A stretch of 64,000 nt of DNA, from assembly GCF_030848805.1 (NCBI RefSeq), contig NW_027270286.1:1-64000 (forward strand), read 5' to 3'. The first letter of the stretch is position 1; every line of letters starts with the position of its first letter. This document shows positions 27,607-37,126 of this stretch, piece after piece. Both the position numbers and the translations under genes were made by a program. Under the pieces are notes generated by a model, which was not told where the DNA came from, searched no databases, and was given only the letters and a program-made list of their open reading frames with translations. Origin of the DNA: Temnothorax longispinosus. Lineage: Eukaryota; Arthropoda; Insecta; Hymenoptera; Formicidae.

Positions 27607-28886
27607 TTAATTTCTTATTTCCGGGGTTACGTTTGAACAATTTAGTGTTATGTTTGAACAGTTGTTTAGTTGTAGTATGATGGGATTATTTTTCGTGTTG
27701 GATGTCGTTAGTATTCTGTCTATATATTGGTCATTTGTATGTGTTGCGGTATTTGTATCTGTAGTGTTTATAGGTTTTTGTGTTGCGGTATTTGTATCTG
27801 TGTTATTTATAGGTTTTGAATTTTCTTTATTTTGTATGTTGGATGTTGACATGGGATTGTTGATTAATTCTGTAATTGATTTGTATATTTTTTTTTTTTG
27901 CTATTAATGGAGTCCTCAATGTATCCTTCAGCAACTGTATTCAATTTCCAGCCACCGTGTCGTTTTAATGTTGTTATGTCCGCTCCAGAGTCTGCTAGCA
28001 GCGTGGCAGAAGTGCGACGAAAGGTGTGGCCAGTATAAGAATCAGGATTTGCTAATTGTAGATATGATGCGATAATTGATGGAATCTTTGAATTTGTTGA
28101 TTCCAACTGGTTGAGTGGTGCACTTTCCATTTTGATAATTTAGAAAAAATCTTGAGTTTTGGACGTTTTTTGGTCTCAAATTTATATATTTTTTAGATAT
28201 AGTGTAGAATTCATCGGAGATTATGAAAGATCTTGATTTGTAAGTTTTTGTAATTTGAATTTTAACGAGCAAGACAGTTTCTTTGTCTTCGATGTCATTA
28301 ACTTTTATATTGACGAGTTCCTCTCTTCTGCATGCACCACAAACTCCAAATATCATAGCTACCTGTAAATAATTTAGTATATATGTACAGATTGTATAAA
28401 ATTTTCTATTAATGTAAAAGTTTATGTTTGTATTTGATACATTACCTTTATAAGTAAATATTTTTGGTCATCAGCTTCGTTGAGAAATTTTTGAATTTGT
28501 TCTGATGTTAATACTTGTGCTTTTTTTGGTATATATCCTTGTGACTGTCTCTTCAGGAATGGAATGAGTCTATCATATTTATTAATATTAATATTGTTGT
28601 TAATATTTAGAGTCGTTTTGAGCATTGAGTAAATTGCCCATAAGGTGGATGGCTTATGTGTTTTTGATAATTCTGTGAGATATGCCAATATTGTGTTTTC
28701 TGAGAATGATTTCGCTTTTTTAGTAATTGTCCACTGTATGAAGTTGTTATATGTATTTGTATATTTGTCTTTGGATTTTGAAGGTAATAGATTTTCTATC
28801 GCGTTTCTTGCAGTTTGTGTTATTTCTTGAGGTGTTAGTTGGCCGTCGGTCTCGGTTTCTGGCGTTTCTGGTATGATGTTACTCAT
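27607..28886 (-). pseudogene. Crypton-type tyrosine recombinase, two exons, frameshifted
   Basis: This is a YR-transposase that would integrate circular DNA by strand exchange. Exon 1 (28446-28886; ATG at 28886, MSNIIPETPETE) is a SAM-like N-terminal domain with YTNTYNNFIQWTITKKAKSF and SENTILAYLTELS. An 83-bp intron (28363-28445, donor GTAATG, acceptor TTTACAG) joins in phase to CGACRREELVNIKV, the first catalytic Arg. Later GHTFRRTSATLLADSGADI supplies the His..Arg pair and LKRHGGW the next box. A Ser/Thr/Asn-rich tail follows. Frame breaks occur near 28090-28125 and in the poly-A run near 27890. No terminal repeats are expected for Cryptons. Confidence 0.8.
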
Positions 28887-29018
28887 TTTCGAATTTATGT
28901 GTATGTTCACTTTACTGTGTATGCTCACAATGACTTTACTATGTACGTGTCACTCGTGTCAAGGAAGGTTATGTCTGAGTATCGCTGTGGTAATTCGCGT
29001 AGCATTGAAGTTGAAGAA

Positions 29019-29095
29019 TCTTAACGACATCTCGCGGCGCACGGAAACACGTGTAGTGTTTCGCGTAGTACGCCGCGAGATGTCGTTAAGAACAT
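29019..29095. repeat. Perfect 19-bp-stem inverted repeat
   Basis: TTAACGACATCTCGCGGCG and its exact complement enclose about 32 bp of GC-rich loop. It looks like a small foldback element. No ORF. Confidence 0.8.
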
Positions 29096-29227
29096 GTCAG
29101 AAATAAGAGGACTCTAGTGGAAATGACACAGAATGAGTGGGGAAAATAAGGAGAGTGTTGGCAATGAGTCGTGCAGGAACCCGCACTCAGTGCGGGAATA
29201 TAGTGAGAAATTTCTCATGCATGGAAT

Positions 29228-29510
29228 TGGCTATTTCGCGTACAGATGGCGCGCACGGAATGGGCCACTTTCGACGCACGTGTGATATAATAGTTATTTG
29301 TGTAACAAGTGTCGTAAGATGAAAATTCCCGGGTGCGGTTACCGCACTCGCCTTTTCGGCTCGTGCGTAAACTCCGCACCCGGGAATTTTCATCTTTACA
29401 CACGACTTACACTCCCTATTTTATGTGGCAAGTGCTTGGAAAGTGGTCTATCACGCACGCGTAGCGTGCGTAATGGGGCACTTTCCATGCACGTGTTGCA
29501 TAAAATTTAT
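29228..29510. repeat. Compound foldback sequence
   Basis: There is an inner inverted repeat of about 25 bp (GATGAAAATTCCCGGGTGCGG and its complement, 29317-29397). An outer, weaker inverted repeat involves CCACTTTCGACGCACGTGT. A further copy of GGGCACTTTCCATGCACGTGT lies near 29474. It is likely one or two nested foldback MITEs. Confidence 0.6.
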
Positions 29511-29544
29511 TTAATGAATCTCGTTTCAATGAGCTAAATATACA

Positions 29545-29783
29545 GGAGTGTGAACTATTTATTTTACCTTCTCATCCATATATTGGAGGTAGCCCAGATC
29601 GCCTACTTGCCCTATTGTTGGTGATAGAAGTGAAATGTCCATATGCCAGTAGAAATCTTCCAATAAATGAAATAACTGTACCGTACTTAGAGAGAGATGA
29701 AAATAATTGTTTAACATTAAAGAAGAATCATTCGTACTATTATCAAATTCAAGGACAGTTGCTGGTTACTGGAAGATTATATG
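29545..29783 (+). pseudogene. YqaJ-type exonuclease fragment of a transposon
   Basis: An open stretch contains LPSHPYIGGSPDRLLA, then VIEVKCPYASRNLPI and YYYQIQGQLLVTGRLY. These match the catalytic EVKCP and QGQ boxes of YqaJ (lambda-exonuclease-like) domains that insect transposons encode. Both ends are missing. The right side stops where a GGTAAATCTGAAGG inverted-repeat sequence begins. It is probably a relic cut by that insertion. Confidence 0.7.
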
Positions 29784-30055
29784 GTAAATCTGAAGGAGAG
29801 CTCCCTCCTCACCGATTTCGCTGAATTTAGGCTTAATCGACGCGTTTTTGCACAAAACGAACGAATTTGGCAGAAAAAAGCCCCGCTCTGCTCCGCGAAG
29901 CGAGATATTAACTGTTAAAGTTGACGACTATCAGGTTATGAGACCTGTCATACCGACGCGATGTAGCGACTGGTAGCGACCACGAACATGCCCTGCGGCC
30001 ACATGCGCATGCTCCGTAGCCGCACGCGCATGCAAAAGAAGGTCACGTGACAACT
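29784..30055. repeat. Inverted-repeat end, left copy (matches 47612-47882)
   Basis: It begins GGTAAATCTGAAGGAGAGC and for about 220 bp is about 90-95% the reverse complement of 47612-47882. It lies just upstream of the Merlin transposase, so it may be that element's terminal repeat plus promoter. No target duplication was visible by eye. Confidence 0.75.
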
Positions 30056-30140
30056 GTCTGCTTGGTAAGTAACACAATTTCAATTATTTCAAATGTTAAT
30101 TTTCTTTTGTTTTAATCTTACGAGTCTAACTGTCAACACA

Positions 30141-31318
30141 ATGCGACTGCACGAGTTTCTCGCAGTAACTCATAACAAAGAAAATTTAATTACTTATTTA
30201 ATCGAGCATCATTTAATTGCTAAAGAAATACAGTGTCCAAAATGTGGTAATAAATTAATAATTGATACAAGTAAGCTCAGATTTCGATGCCGAAAAACAT
30301 ATTACGAAAAGAATTCCAGCAAAAAAAGATGTAAAAAACAATGTATGTTTCAAACAAGTGCAAAATGTGATACGTGGTTTTACAAAGCAAAATTAAGTTT
30401 GGAAACAGTATGCCGACTAACAGCATATTTTATTATGTTACGGCCTCCACGACATCAATTTTTGTGCACTGAGCTACAACTTTCCGATCATTCGGTTATT
30501 GATTGGGTTTCTTTTTGCCGAGAAGTAAGTATAATTTGATACATTTAATTAATACATTAAATATAAATATGTTAAATGTATATTTAGTAAATTTATTTAA
30601 AAATAATATAGGTTTGCATATACTGGGCCAAAAAAAATTCGACCAAACTTGGAGGGCCTGGTAAAACTGTTGAAATTGACGAGGCCAAAATCGGCAAAAG
30701 AAAATACAACCGTGGCCGAATTATCGAAGGGAAATGGATCTTCGGTGGATACGAACGCAAATCAAGAAAAATATTTCTTGTGCCAGTTCCTGATCGTACA
30801 GAAAAAACTTTGCTGGAAATTATCAAAGAGTGGATCCTACCTGGGACGACGATAATGTCAGATTGTTGGAAGTCTTACAATTGTTTAAACAATGAAGGCT
30901 TCCAACATCTGACAGTTAATCATTCCATGAATTTCGTTGACCCAGATACCGGTAAATATAAACTTTAAATAGTTTTACAAATGTTTGGGTTTAACTATAA
31001 TATATTTAAGATAAAAAAAATAAAGAAATGTTGCATAAATGTATTGACAGTTTTTTTTAATTTTTAGGAGCCCACACTCAGCACATAGAACGCGTTTGGA
31101 GAGAGGTAAGAGCTAATATCCCACGGTACGGAACACGTACTTCACACTTACAATTAGTGGGATATTTAGCAGAACATCTCTTCAAACGCGTTCATGATTA
31201 CGAAGACCGTTTGAGCAGTTTTTTCTGTACCATTGCGGAACTGTATCCACCGAAGATCCATGATGAAGCAGATACCGGTATCTCAGAGCAGGAGGCTTCT
31301 ACAGGTGCTACAACTTAA
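30141..31318 (+). CDS. Merlin (IS1595/ISXO2-like) transposase, three exons, intact
   Basis: This is a DDE transposase of the Merlin superfamily. The exons are 30141-30524, 30612-30951 and 31068-31318, with consensus donors (GAA|GTAAGT, CG|GTAAAT) and acceptors (ATAG, TTTTAG). The phases match and give 324 aa with no break. Exon 1 has MRLHEFLAVTHNKENL, the zinc ribbon CPKCGNKL and a later CxxxC pair. Exon 2 has VEIDEAKIGKRKYNRGR (first Asp), WIFGGYERKSRK and TIMSDCWKSYNCL (second Asp). Exon 3 has HIERVWREVRANIPRYGTRT (Glu). The gene seems competent. An inverted piece of exon 1 follows at 31336-31530. Confidence 0.88.
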
Positions 31319-31335
31319 AATGAATATTTGCTAAA

Positions 31336-31530
31336 CCACGTATCACATTTTACACTTGTTTGAAACATACATTGTTTTTTACATCTTTTTTTGCTGGAAT
31401 TCTTTTCATAATATGTTTTTCGGTATCGAAATCTGAGCTTACTTGTATCAATTATTAATTTATTACCACATTTTGAACACTGTATTTCTTTAGCAATTAA
31501 ATGATGCTCGATTAAATAAGTAAAGAGAAT
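31336..31530 (-). pseudogene. Inverted fragment of Merlin exon 1
   Basis: It reads as the reverse complement of about 30193-30384 (ISXO2 zinc-ribbon region), nearly identical. It begins 18 bp after the stop codon of the intact gene. Either a second Merlin copy was inserted tail to tail, or a local inverted duplication occurred. Confidence 0.8.
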
Positions 31531-31589
31531 TATTATTTGAACACTGTATTTCTTTTATTAAATAAGGCTCCTCGTAAGGCTCGATATAT

Positions 31590-32440
31590 GTGTTTCGTTA
31601 ACCTCAACGCTTAATATCTGTAACATAAATAATTTGTTAAAGCAGAGAATAGTTGATATGTGAAAAGTACATATTTATGTGTATTTTTCACATACCAACT
31701 ATTTTCTGCTTTAACAAATTATTTATGTTTTGTTAACTTAAACGCTTAATAACTGTAACAGAAATAATTTGTTAAAGCAGAGAATAGTTGATATATGAAA
31801 AGTACATGTAAATATGAACTTTTCATATACCAACTATTCTCTGCTTTAACAATTTTATTTCTGTTTCGTTAACTTCAACACTTAATATCTGTAACATAAA
31901 TAATTTGTTAAAGCAGAGAATAGTTGATATATGAAAAGTAAATATTTATGTGTACTTTTCATATACCAACTATTCTCTGCTTTAACAAATTATTTATGTT
32001 TCGTTAACTTAAACGCTTAATATTTGTAACAGAAATAATTTGTTAAAGCAGAGAATAGTTGGTATATGAAAAGTACATGTAAATATGAACTTTTCATATA
32101 CCAACTATTCTCTGCTTTAACAATTTTATTTCTGTTTCGTTAACTTCAACACTTAATATCTGTAACATAAATAATTTGTTAAAGCAGAGAATAGTTGATA
32201 TATGAAAAGTAAATATTTATGTGTACTTTTCATATACCAACTATTCTCTGCTTTAACAAATTATTTATGTTTCGTTAATTTAAACGCTTAATATTAGTAA
32301 CAGAAATAATTTGTTAAAGCAGAGAATAGTTGGTATATGAAAAGTACATGTAAATATGAACTTTTTATATACCAACAATTCTCTGCTTTAACAATTTTAT
32401 TTCTGTTTCGTTAACTTCAACGCTTAATATCTGTAACAGA
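31590..32440. repeat. Array of six long-hairpin satellite units (alternating A and B types)
   Basis: The motif AGCAGAGAATAGTTG recurs at 31641, 31776, 31912, 32047, 32183 and 32318, spaced 135 or 136 bp alternately. Each unit is itself an inverted repeat (TTGTTAAAGCAGAGAATAG and its complement). Two unit types alternate (loop TATTTATGTGTA versus CATGTAAATATGAA), giving a 271-bp higher-order repeat. Confidence 0.9.
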
Positions 32441-32644
32441 AATAATTTGTGTTCCAAAATATTCTCTGTTGTAATCAAAACCACAAACTTGAAAACAATA
32501 AATTAAATTTTATTATTTATTAATTGGATAAAAATTGAGATCTAACATTTCCTTAAAATAAACGTGATAACTGTATACACGGCTGCGTCGAATATGTCCA
32601 AATTCCTACAAATTGTAAAAAACATAATTAATACTTATTTGATA
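32441..32644. other. AT-rich spacer before the palindrome
   Basis: AT-rich DNA with no gene. The sequence here has no counterpart beyond the right end of the palindrome, so it marks the left boundary. Confidence 0.5.
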
Positions 32645-32674
32645 GTAGGTAAGCTAGGCCGGTTCTGGACCACA

Positions 32675-33150
32675 TACCGAGGGCGAGGGGGGGTGAGGGG
32701 CGAGGGGGAACAGCGCGGGCGGGGGGGACCGCGGGGGAAAGGGGAACCGCGTGTTTCGGGCGCCGCGGGGGGTGGGGAGGGGGGAAACCGCGTGTTTCGG
32801 GCGCCGCGGGGGAGGGGGAGGGGGAAACCGCGTTTTTCGAGCGCCGCGGGGGAGGGGGAAGGGGGAACCGCGTTTTTCGGGCGCGCCGGGGGAGGGGGAG
32901 GGGGAACCGCGTTTTTCGGGCGCCGCGGGGGAGGGGGGAGGGGGGAACCGCGTTTTCGGGCGCCGCGGGGGAGGGGGAGGGGGAACCGCGTTTTCCGGCG
33001 CCGCGGGGCGAGGGGGGTCCGCGTTTTCCGGCGCCGCGGGGTGAGGGGGTCCGCGTTTTCCGGCGCCGCGGAGCGTTCGCGTTTTCGGGCGCCGCGGGGC
33101 GAGGGGACCCGCGTTCGCGTTTCGCCGCGGAGTCCGCGTGACGTCACACG
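32675..33150. repeat. GC-rich minisatellite, left arm
   Basis: About eight units of 45-65 bp are each built on GGGCGCCGCGGGG, GAGGGGGAGGGGGAACC and GCGTTTTTC. The G-runs on this strand could form G-quadruplexes. The long ORFs called across it on both strands are low-complexity artefacts. It ends in a TGACGTCACACG (CRE-like) stretch and TCTCGTTCGCGCGGTCTC repeats to 33260. Confidence 0.9.
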
Positions 33151-33292
33151 ACACGCTCGCGTTATCTCTCCCTCGTAGATGTTTCTCCCCCGTCCCCCGT
33201 TCGTCTTCTCGTTCGCGCGGTCTCTCTCGCTCCCGTTCGCGTTCACGCTCACGATCGCGTTTAAATAAATTTATATTATACATAAAAAATTT

Positions 33293-33367
33293 GCTTACCA
33301 CCGCAGGATTTGAACCAGAAATCCCTAACTCTTGAGTCAGTCACCTTCAGAATTCAGGCCATTGTCT
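33293..33367 (-). tRNA. tRNA-Leu-like sequence, left arm (probable tRNA-derived pseudogene)
   Basis: On the minus strand TGGCCTGAATTCTGAAGG resembles an A box. GACTCAAGAGTT resembles a CAA (Leu) anticodon arm, and GGTTCAAATCC is a B box. The GGTGGTA acceptor 3' strand has no clear 5' partner, so it is likely a pseudogene or SINE head. The same sequence is in the right arm. Confidence 0.4.
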
Positions 33368-33434
33368 CTTAATTTACACAATAATATGTATACGCTAAAA
33401 TACTGCAGGCTATTTACACAGGCTATTTACACAG

Positions 33435-33878
33435 TTAAAATTTACACAAAAAACACATAGGACACAGATTACACGGTGAAATCAGATATAATGGGTCTCC
33501 ACAAGATGAACAAAAGAGACCATCTATGAGGATATACGGACATGTGTCATGTCTGCGAACAGCGTATAACATCGAGAACAATCCGTGTATTCTGACAATG
33601 CATGACGCACAAAACTTTATATGTCCTGGAGTAAAATAAGAGTATATGCAACACATCTTTGTCAGAGGGTGTAACATATTCACTTCTGCTTGATTCAACA
33701 CTCTGAAAATTTCGTCCGGAATATCCTCATCAGCCATTTCACTATCATAACACGAATCGTCCGACAATAATGCTTCATCATCAACTTCCATTTCTTCCTC
33801 GTCATTCACTTCTATTTCTTCAACGTTTGCTTCAACTTCCATTTCATGTCCATCAAACTGCAATTCTTCGAAATCCAT
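33435..33878 (-). CDS. Acidic N-terminus, Cys-rich C-terminus protein, left arm copy
   Basis: An unrecognised protein, from the ATG at 33878 (MDFEELQFDGHEMEVEANVE). The first half is highly acidic (EVNDEEEMEVDDEALLSDD). The second half has a Cys pattern that could bind zinc: MCCIYSYF, FCASCIVRIHGLF, FCSSCGDPLYL, CNLCPMC. There is no signal peptide. It is preceded about 150 bp upstream by a leader exon (34029-34070) like the one in front of the polymerase remnant. In this arm one extra T near the end changes the last residues relative to the right arm. The acidic and Cys-rich layout suggests a small regulatory protein, but this is a guess. Confidence 0.6.
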   Translation of the reverse strand: MDFEELQFDGHEMEVEANVEEIEVNDEEEMEVDDEALLSDDSCYDSEMADEDIPDEIFRVLNQAEVNMLHPLTKMCCIYSYFTPGHIKFCASCIVRIHGLFSMLYAVRRHDTCPYILIDGLFCSSCGDPLYLISPCNLCPMCFLCKF

Positions 33879-34028
33879 TTTGCAGAACGTTGTATGCCTC
33901 AAAAGGCGCAATACACGGTACTACTGTTAAAATCACACAGTGCAGACAGTACAAACAGTCGCGACACTTGAAATTTTTCGACAAGACAAACACGTCCGAA
34001 CACTATCAAGCATGCCAACCGACTCTTA

Positions 34029-34250
34029 CTTCTAGTCCTCGACTACTGAGCGTACCTTCAAATTCATCCTTCTACATCTCACTATTGTCACATCGTTTGT
34101 TTATCATATCTAATTTCATCTCAGCATCCATACAATTGCGCCTTCCGAAAAATCTGCGATGTGCAGTTTTGCACGTGTGCAATGAAGTCACCGCGAGACA
34201 CGTATGTTCTCGAAAACGATATCGCGCCATTGACTTTCGGTGATTTGATC
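34029..34250. repeat. Leader-exon/promoter module, left arm, copy B (inverted relative to 37797-37985)
   Basis: This 220-bp segment is similar to the reverse complement of 37797-37985. It has CTACTGAGCGTA, TTTTGCACGTGT, GAGACACGTATGTTCT and TTGACTTTCGGTGATTTGA in both. On the minus strand it encodes a leader peptide with TLSSRGLEV before a GTAAGA donor, pointing towards the Cys-rich gene. Copy A encodes TLSSRELEV and points towards the polymerase remnant. Confidence 0.65.
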
Positions 34251-34905
34251 TGTAAAACTGCTATTGAACCGCGATCAAACAGCTATCAAACAGGTATTGA
34301 ACCGCTATGAAACAGCTATCAAACAGCTACTGAACCGCTATAAAACAGCTAAAAACAGCTATTGAACCGCTATCAAACAGCTATCAAACAGCTAAAAACA
34401 GCTATGAAACAGCTAAAAACAGCTAAAAACAGCTATCAAATAGCTATTGAACCGCTATGAAACAGCTAAAAACAGCTCTTGAACAGCTAAAAACAGCTAT
34501 CAAACACCTCTTGAACAGCTATCAAACAACTAAAACAGCTCTTGAACCGCTATGAAACAGCTAAAAACAGCTCTTGAACAGCTAAAAACAGCTATCAAAC
34601 ACCTCTTGAACAGCTATCAAACAACTAAAACAGCTCTTGAACCGCTATGAAACAGCTAAAAACAGCTCTTGAACAGCTAAAAACAGCTATCAAACACCTC
34701 TTGAACAGCTATCAAACAACTAAAACAGCTATCTGTATAACAGCGATCTGTATAACTGCGATCTGTATAACTGCTATTGAACCGCTATCAAACAACTAAA
34801 ACAGTTATCTGTATAACAGCGATCTGTATAACTGCTATTGAACCGCTATCAAACTTCTTTTAAACAACTAAAAACAGCTCTTGAACAGCTAAAACATCTA
34901 TATTA
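34250..34905. repeat. CAGCTATCAAA/CAGCTAAAAA minisatellite, left arm
   Basis: About 60 short units of 10-12 bp (AACAGCTATCAAACAGCTAA, CTTGAACAGCTAAAA, TTGAACCGCTATGAAACAG) occur here. A higher-order block of about 94 bp is repeated nearly three times (34529-34720). No gene. Confidence 0.92.
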
Positions 34906-34964
34906 TACTACAAAGTATGTGGGAAAAGGAAATAAAACGTTTATATATACATATATAGTTTATT

Positions 34965-35030
34965 TCAAAAATCATAATTTTTCTGGTGTTGCGACCACCA
35001 GTTAAATATTTTTAATACATTTTGTAATGC
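34965..35030 (-). pseudogene. Tail of the exonuclease-like Polinton gene, left arm
   Basis: The minus-strand reading ALQNVLKIFNWWSQHQKNY, followed by a stop, matches the C-terminus of the ORF at 23286 (CALQNVIKLFNWWS). The rest of the gene is replaced by GC-rich repeat DNA. It proves the arms come from an element related to Polinton 1. Confidence 0.65.
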
Positions 35031-35275
35031 GCTGGGTGAGGGACGATCACGTTCGCGTTTTCAGGCGCCGCGCCGCGGGGGGAGGGGCGACCGCGTTCGC
35101 GTTTTCGCCGCGCCGCGGGGTCCACGTGACGTCACACGCTCCCGCTCGCGTTATCTCTCCTTCGCGCGCGGTCTCTCGCTCCCGCCCCCCCCCCCGTTCG
35201 CGCGCGTCTTCTCGTTCGCGCGGTCTCTCTCCCCCGTTCGCGCGTTCTCGTTCACGATCGCGTATCTTTTCTTCG
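35031..35275. repeat. Second GC-rich block, left arm
   Basis: GGCGCCGCGCCGCGGGGG, GTGACGTCACACGCTCCC and GCGCGGTCTCTC are shared in direct orientation with 33040-33270. It is therefore a dispersed copy of the same GC-rich repeat, about 2 kb away. No gene. Confidence 0.8.
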
Positions 35276-35412
35276 CCAACGATATTTAATCGTTTAGATC
35301 TTCGCGATATTTAATTTTAATATTACATTTAAGTAAACGATAAACGAAGACAGCTTAACGACAAGGAACGGTAAATGAAAAGGAAATTTTTTTAACCATA
35401 TTATATACTTAT

Positions 35413-36133
35413 TTATTTCTCATGTAGCGCAATATACACAATAGTATCTAAAGCGTAGGCTAATAATTCGCAATCAATAATCAAATTTTTATCATAAACT
35501 TCACGCAAGACTGTAACTGCGTTACATTTATCGATGATCCAATTTTGGCGTAAAATTGTTACAAATTGTTTGAATTTTTCACTTACGCCGTGAACATTTT
35601 GACATAGTTGAAAATACACATTTTCAACGCAATGTTCTAGTTCGAACAGGAAGAGTACGGTTGACGGTTTCATGTACAAGCTGGTGCCGCACGATGTCAA
35701 TTTTACTATATCTGCGTCACGTATTTTAACAAGTTCCAAATCTCGAAACGTTAGCGATGATGGTGCCGATGACTGCACGAGTCACTGTATATCTGCACGT
35801 TTTTCGATGAATGTCACCCACGTTGCATGAGGCAGAATTATCCGATTGCCTCGGTTATCGCCAATAAGTATATCCACAGAGGACATAGGTCCAGCGTTGA
35901 TTCCAACATCCAAAAATTTATATGCGGTCGATGTCAAGGCAAATCTCCTTCCCAAAATACGAGGCGTGTAGCGGGGTTTATCAAAACTGAAAAAATACAA
36001 TTATGTTTATAAAAGTTTTTTTTTTTTTTTTTGCACAAGTATATACGAAAATTAGCGGTACTTACTCATTGTGCTGTTTCTCACACGTTTCGTCCTGAAT
36101 CGGAACGTAGTAGTTCGCACCGTGAGTGTTCAT
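35413..36133 (-). pseudogene. Two-exon Polinton gene of unknown function, left arm copy
   Basis: Exon 1 (36066-36133) is MNTHGANYYVPIQDETC with a GTAAGT donor. The intron of about 79 bp has a poly-T tract. Exon 2 (35413-35986) is RYTPRILGRRFALTSTAYKF, LDVGINAGPMSSVDILIGDN, then a helical C-terminal half ending YIALHEK. An in-frame TGA about 65 codons into exon 2 (about 35782) is present in both arms. Beyond the stop the frame continues open in this arm. The gene is homologous to 24101-24886 in Polinton 1. No function known. Confidence 0.7.
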
Positions 36134-36372
36134 TGTATCTGGAGGCTGTTTATTGCAACGTACTCGAACCGTATCGAACTCTCGACTGCGCGCTAATATT
36201 CGCCCAAGGTAGCGATTTGGTTGGATCCTTCCACCAGGTCGCGTTCCGTTTCATTGAGATGTTCCATGTTTTTTATACTGTCTTTTTCACACACTATTTT
36301 TAAATCACGCCACAATCTTCGAAGGAGCACTTGCACGTGACTCGATCACACGCTGAACAATATCATGTGCAA

Positions 36373-36484
36373 TGTTGAACGTGATTGTGCATGCATGTAT
36401 ATACCCGATATCAAGTATTTGTATAATGTTGAACGTGATTGTGCATGCATGTATATACCCGATATCAAGTATTTGTATAATGCT
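36373..36484. repeat. 56-bp tandem duplication, left arm
   Basis: Two identical copies contain GTTGAACGTGATTGTGCATG and CCCGATATCAAGTATTTG, in the 3' flank of the RING-WWE gene. The mirrored duplication is at about 43480-43592. Confidence 0.9.
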
Positions 36485-36580
36485 GTATGAAACCATTGAA
36501 TATAGTTGAGTATGTTGTTAAATATGGATTTGGAATTGGAATCTTTGATCTTAACGGACAAATAATCCATTTTACAAATG

Positions 36581-37126
36581 TTATTGTACACCCGAGACAC
36601 CCTTGCACGGAGCATCTTTTCTATCACGTTTGATATTACGTTTGTAACGTGGGTTGTATTTTCTATATTGACATTTCTTTTCAAAGTCAAATACGTAAAG
36701 CATGCCACAGATCAAAAGTTCGCATTGCGCGTCCCCTAGTTTGTAAATAGTCTCCAGATCATTGCTTGTCCTCGGATCATATTTCCACCAACCATTTCGA
36801 CCTTTGTAAAACCATTGGTACTCTTCCTCAGGATGTTCCGATTCCTTCTGAGGCTCCTCCACTTCCACCAGCTGAGGTCTCTCGAGAAAATCCGGTGGGA
36901 TCTCTTGACGACACATCGAACACCGCTTGCTCTGATTAGCGACACCCTTTACGCACAGATAGCAGTATATATGGCTGCAGGGTAATCGTGCTGGATGGAT
37001 ACAAGGCTGCAGGCATACTGCGCATTCTGGCACAACAGTGGGACCTTCTTTTTCCTCGGAATCCTTATCCTTCTCTTTAATGCCGCCGCCAGATTTCTCC
37101 GGCACGTCGAGCTTCGCTTGCGCCAT
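36581..37126 (-). CDS. RNF146/Iduna-like RING-WWE E3 ubiquitin ligase, left arm copy
   Basis: A 181-aa protein. The Lys/Glu-rich N-terminus is followed by a C3HC4 RING finger: PECAVCLQPCIHPARLPCSH, IYCYLCVKG, RCSMCRQEIPPDF. A complete WWE domain follows: EEYQWFYKGRNGWWKYDPRT, QCELLICGMLYV, QYRKYNPRYKRNIKRDRK. This layout is that of RNF146 (Iduna), which binds poly-ADP-ribose through WWE and ubiquitinates PARylated targets such as axin/tankyrase substrates. The gene is intronless and open in both arms, with one amino-acid difference (LYVFDF here, LYVIDF at right). It sits between the polymerase remnant and the two-exon gene, as cargo of a virus-like element. Human-type length is larger, but the core is complete. 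Confidence 0.85.
   Translation of the reverse strand: MAQAKLDVPEKSGGGIKEKDKDSEEKEGPTVVPECAVCLQPCIHPARLPCSHIYCYLCVKGVANQSKRCSMCRQEIPPDFLERPQLVEVEEPQKESEHPEEEYQWFYKGRNGWWKYDPRTSNDLETIYKLGDAQCELLICGMLYVFDFEKKCQYRKYNPRYKRNIKRDRKDAPCKGVSGVQ

Noticed and set aside
32564..33301. Several 130-215 codon ORFs on both strands across the GC-rich minisatellite
   Set aside because: Open frames on both strands made of repeated RGRG, APENAVPPPPPP-type low complexity. They follow from the repeat unit and not from coding selection.
34250..34905. CRISPR-like array
   Set aside because: Units are only 10-12 bp with no unique spacers, in a eukaryotic repeat context; it is a minisatellite. The 135-bp hairpin array at 31.6 kb also lacks spacers.
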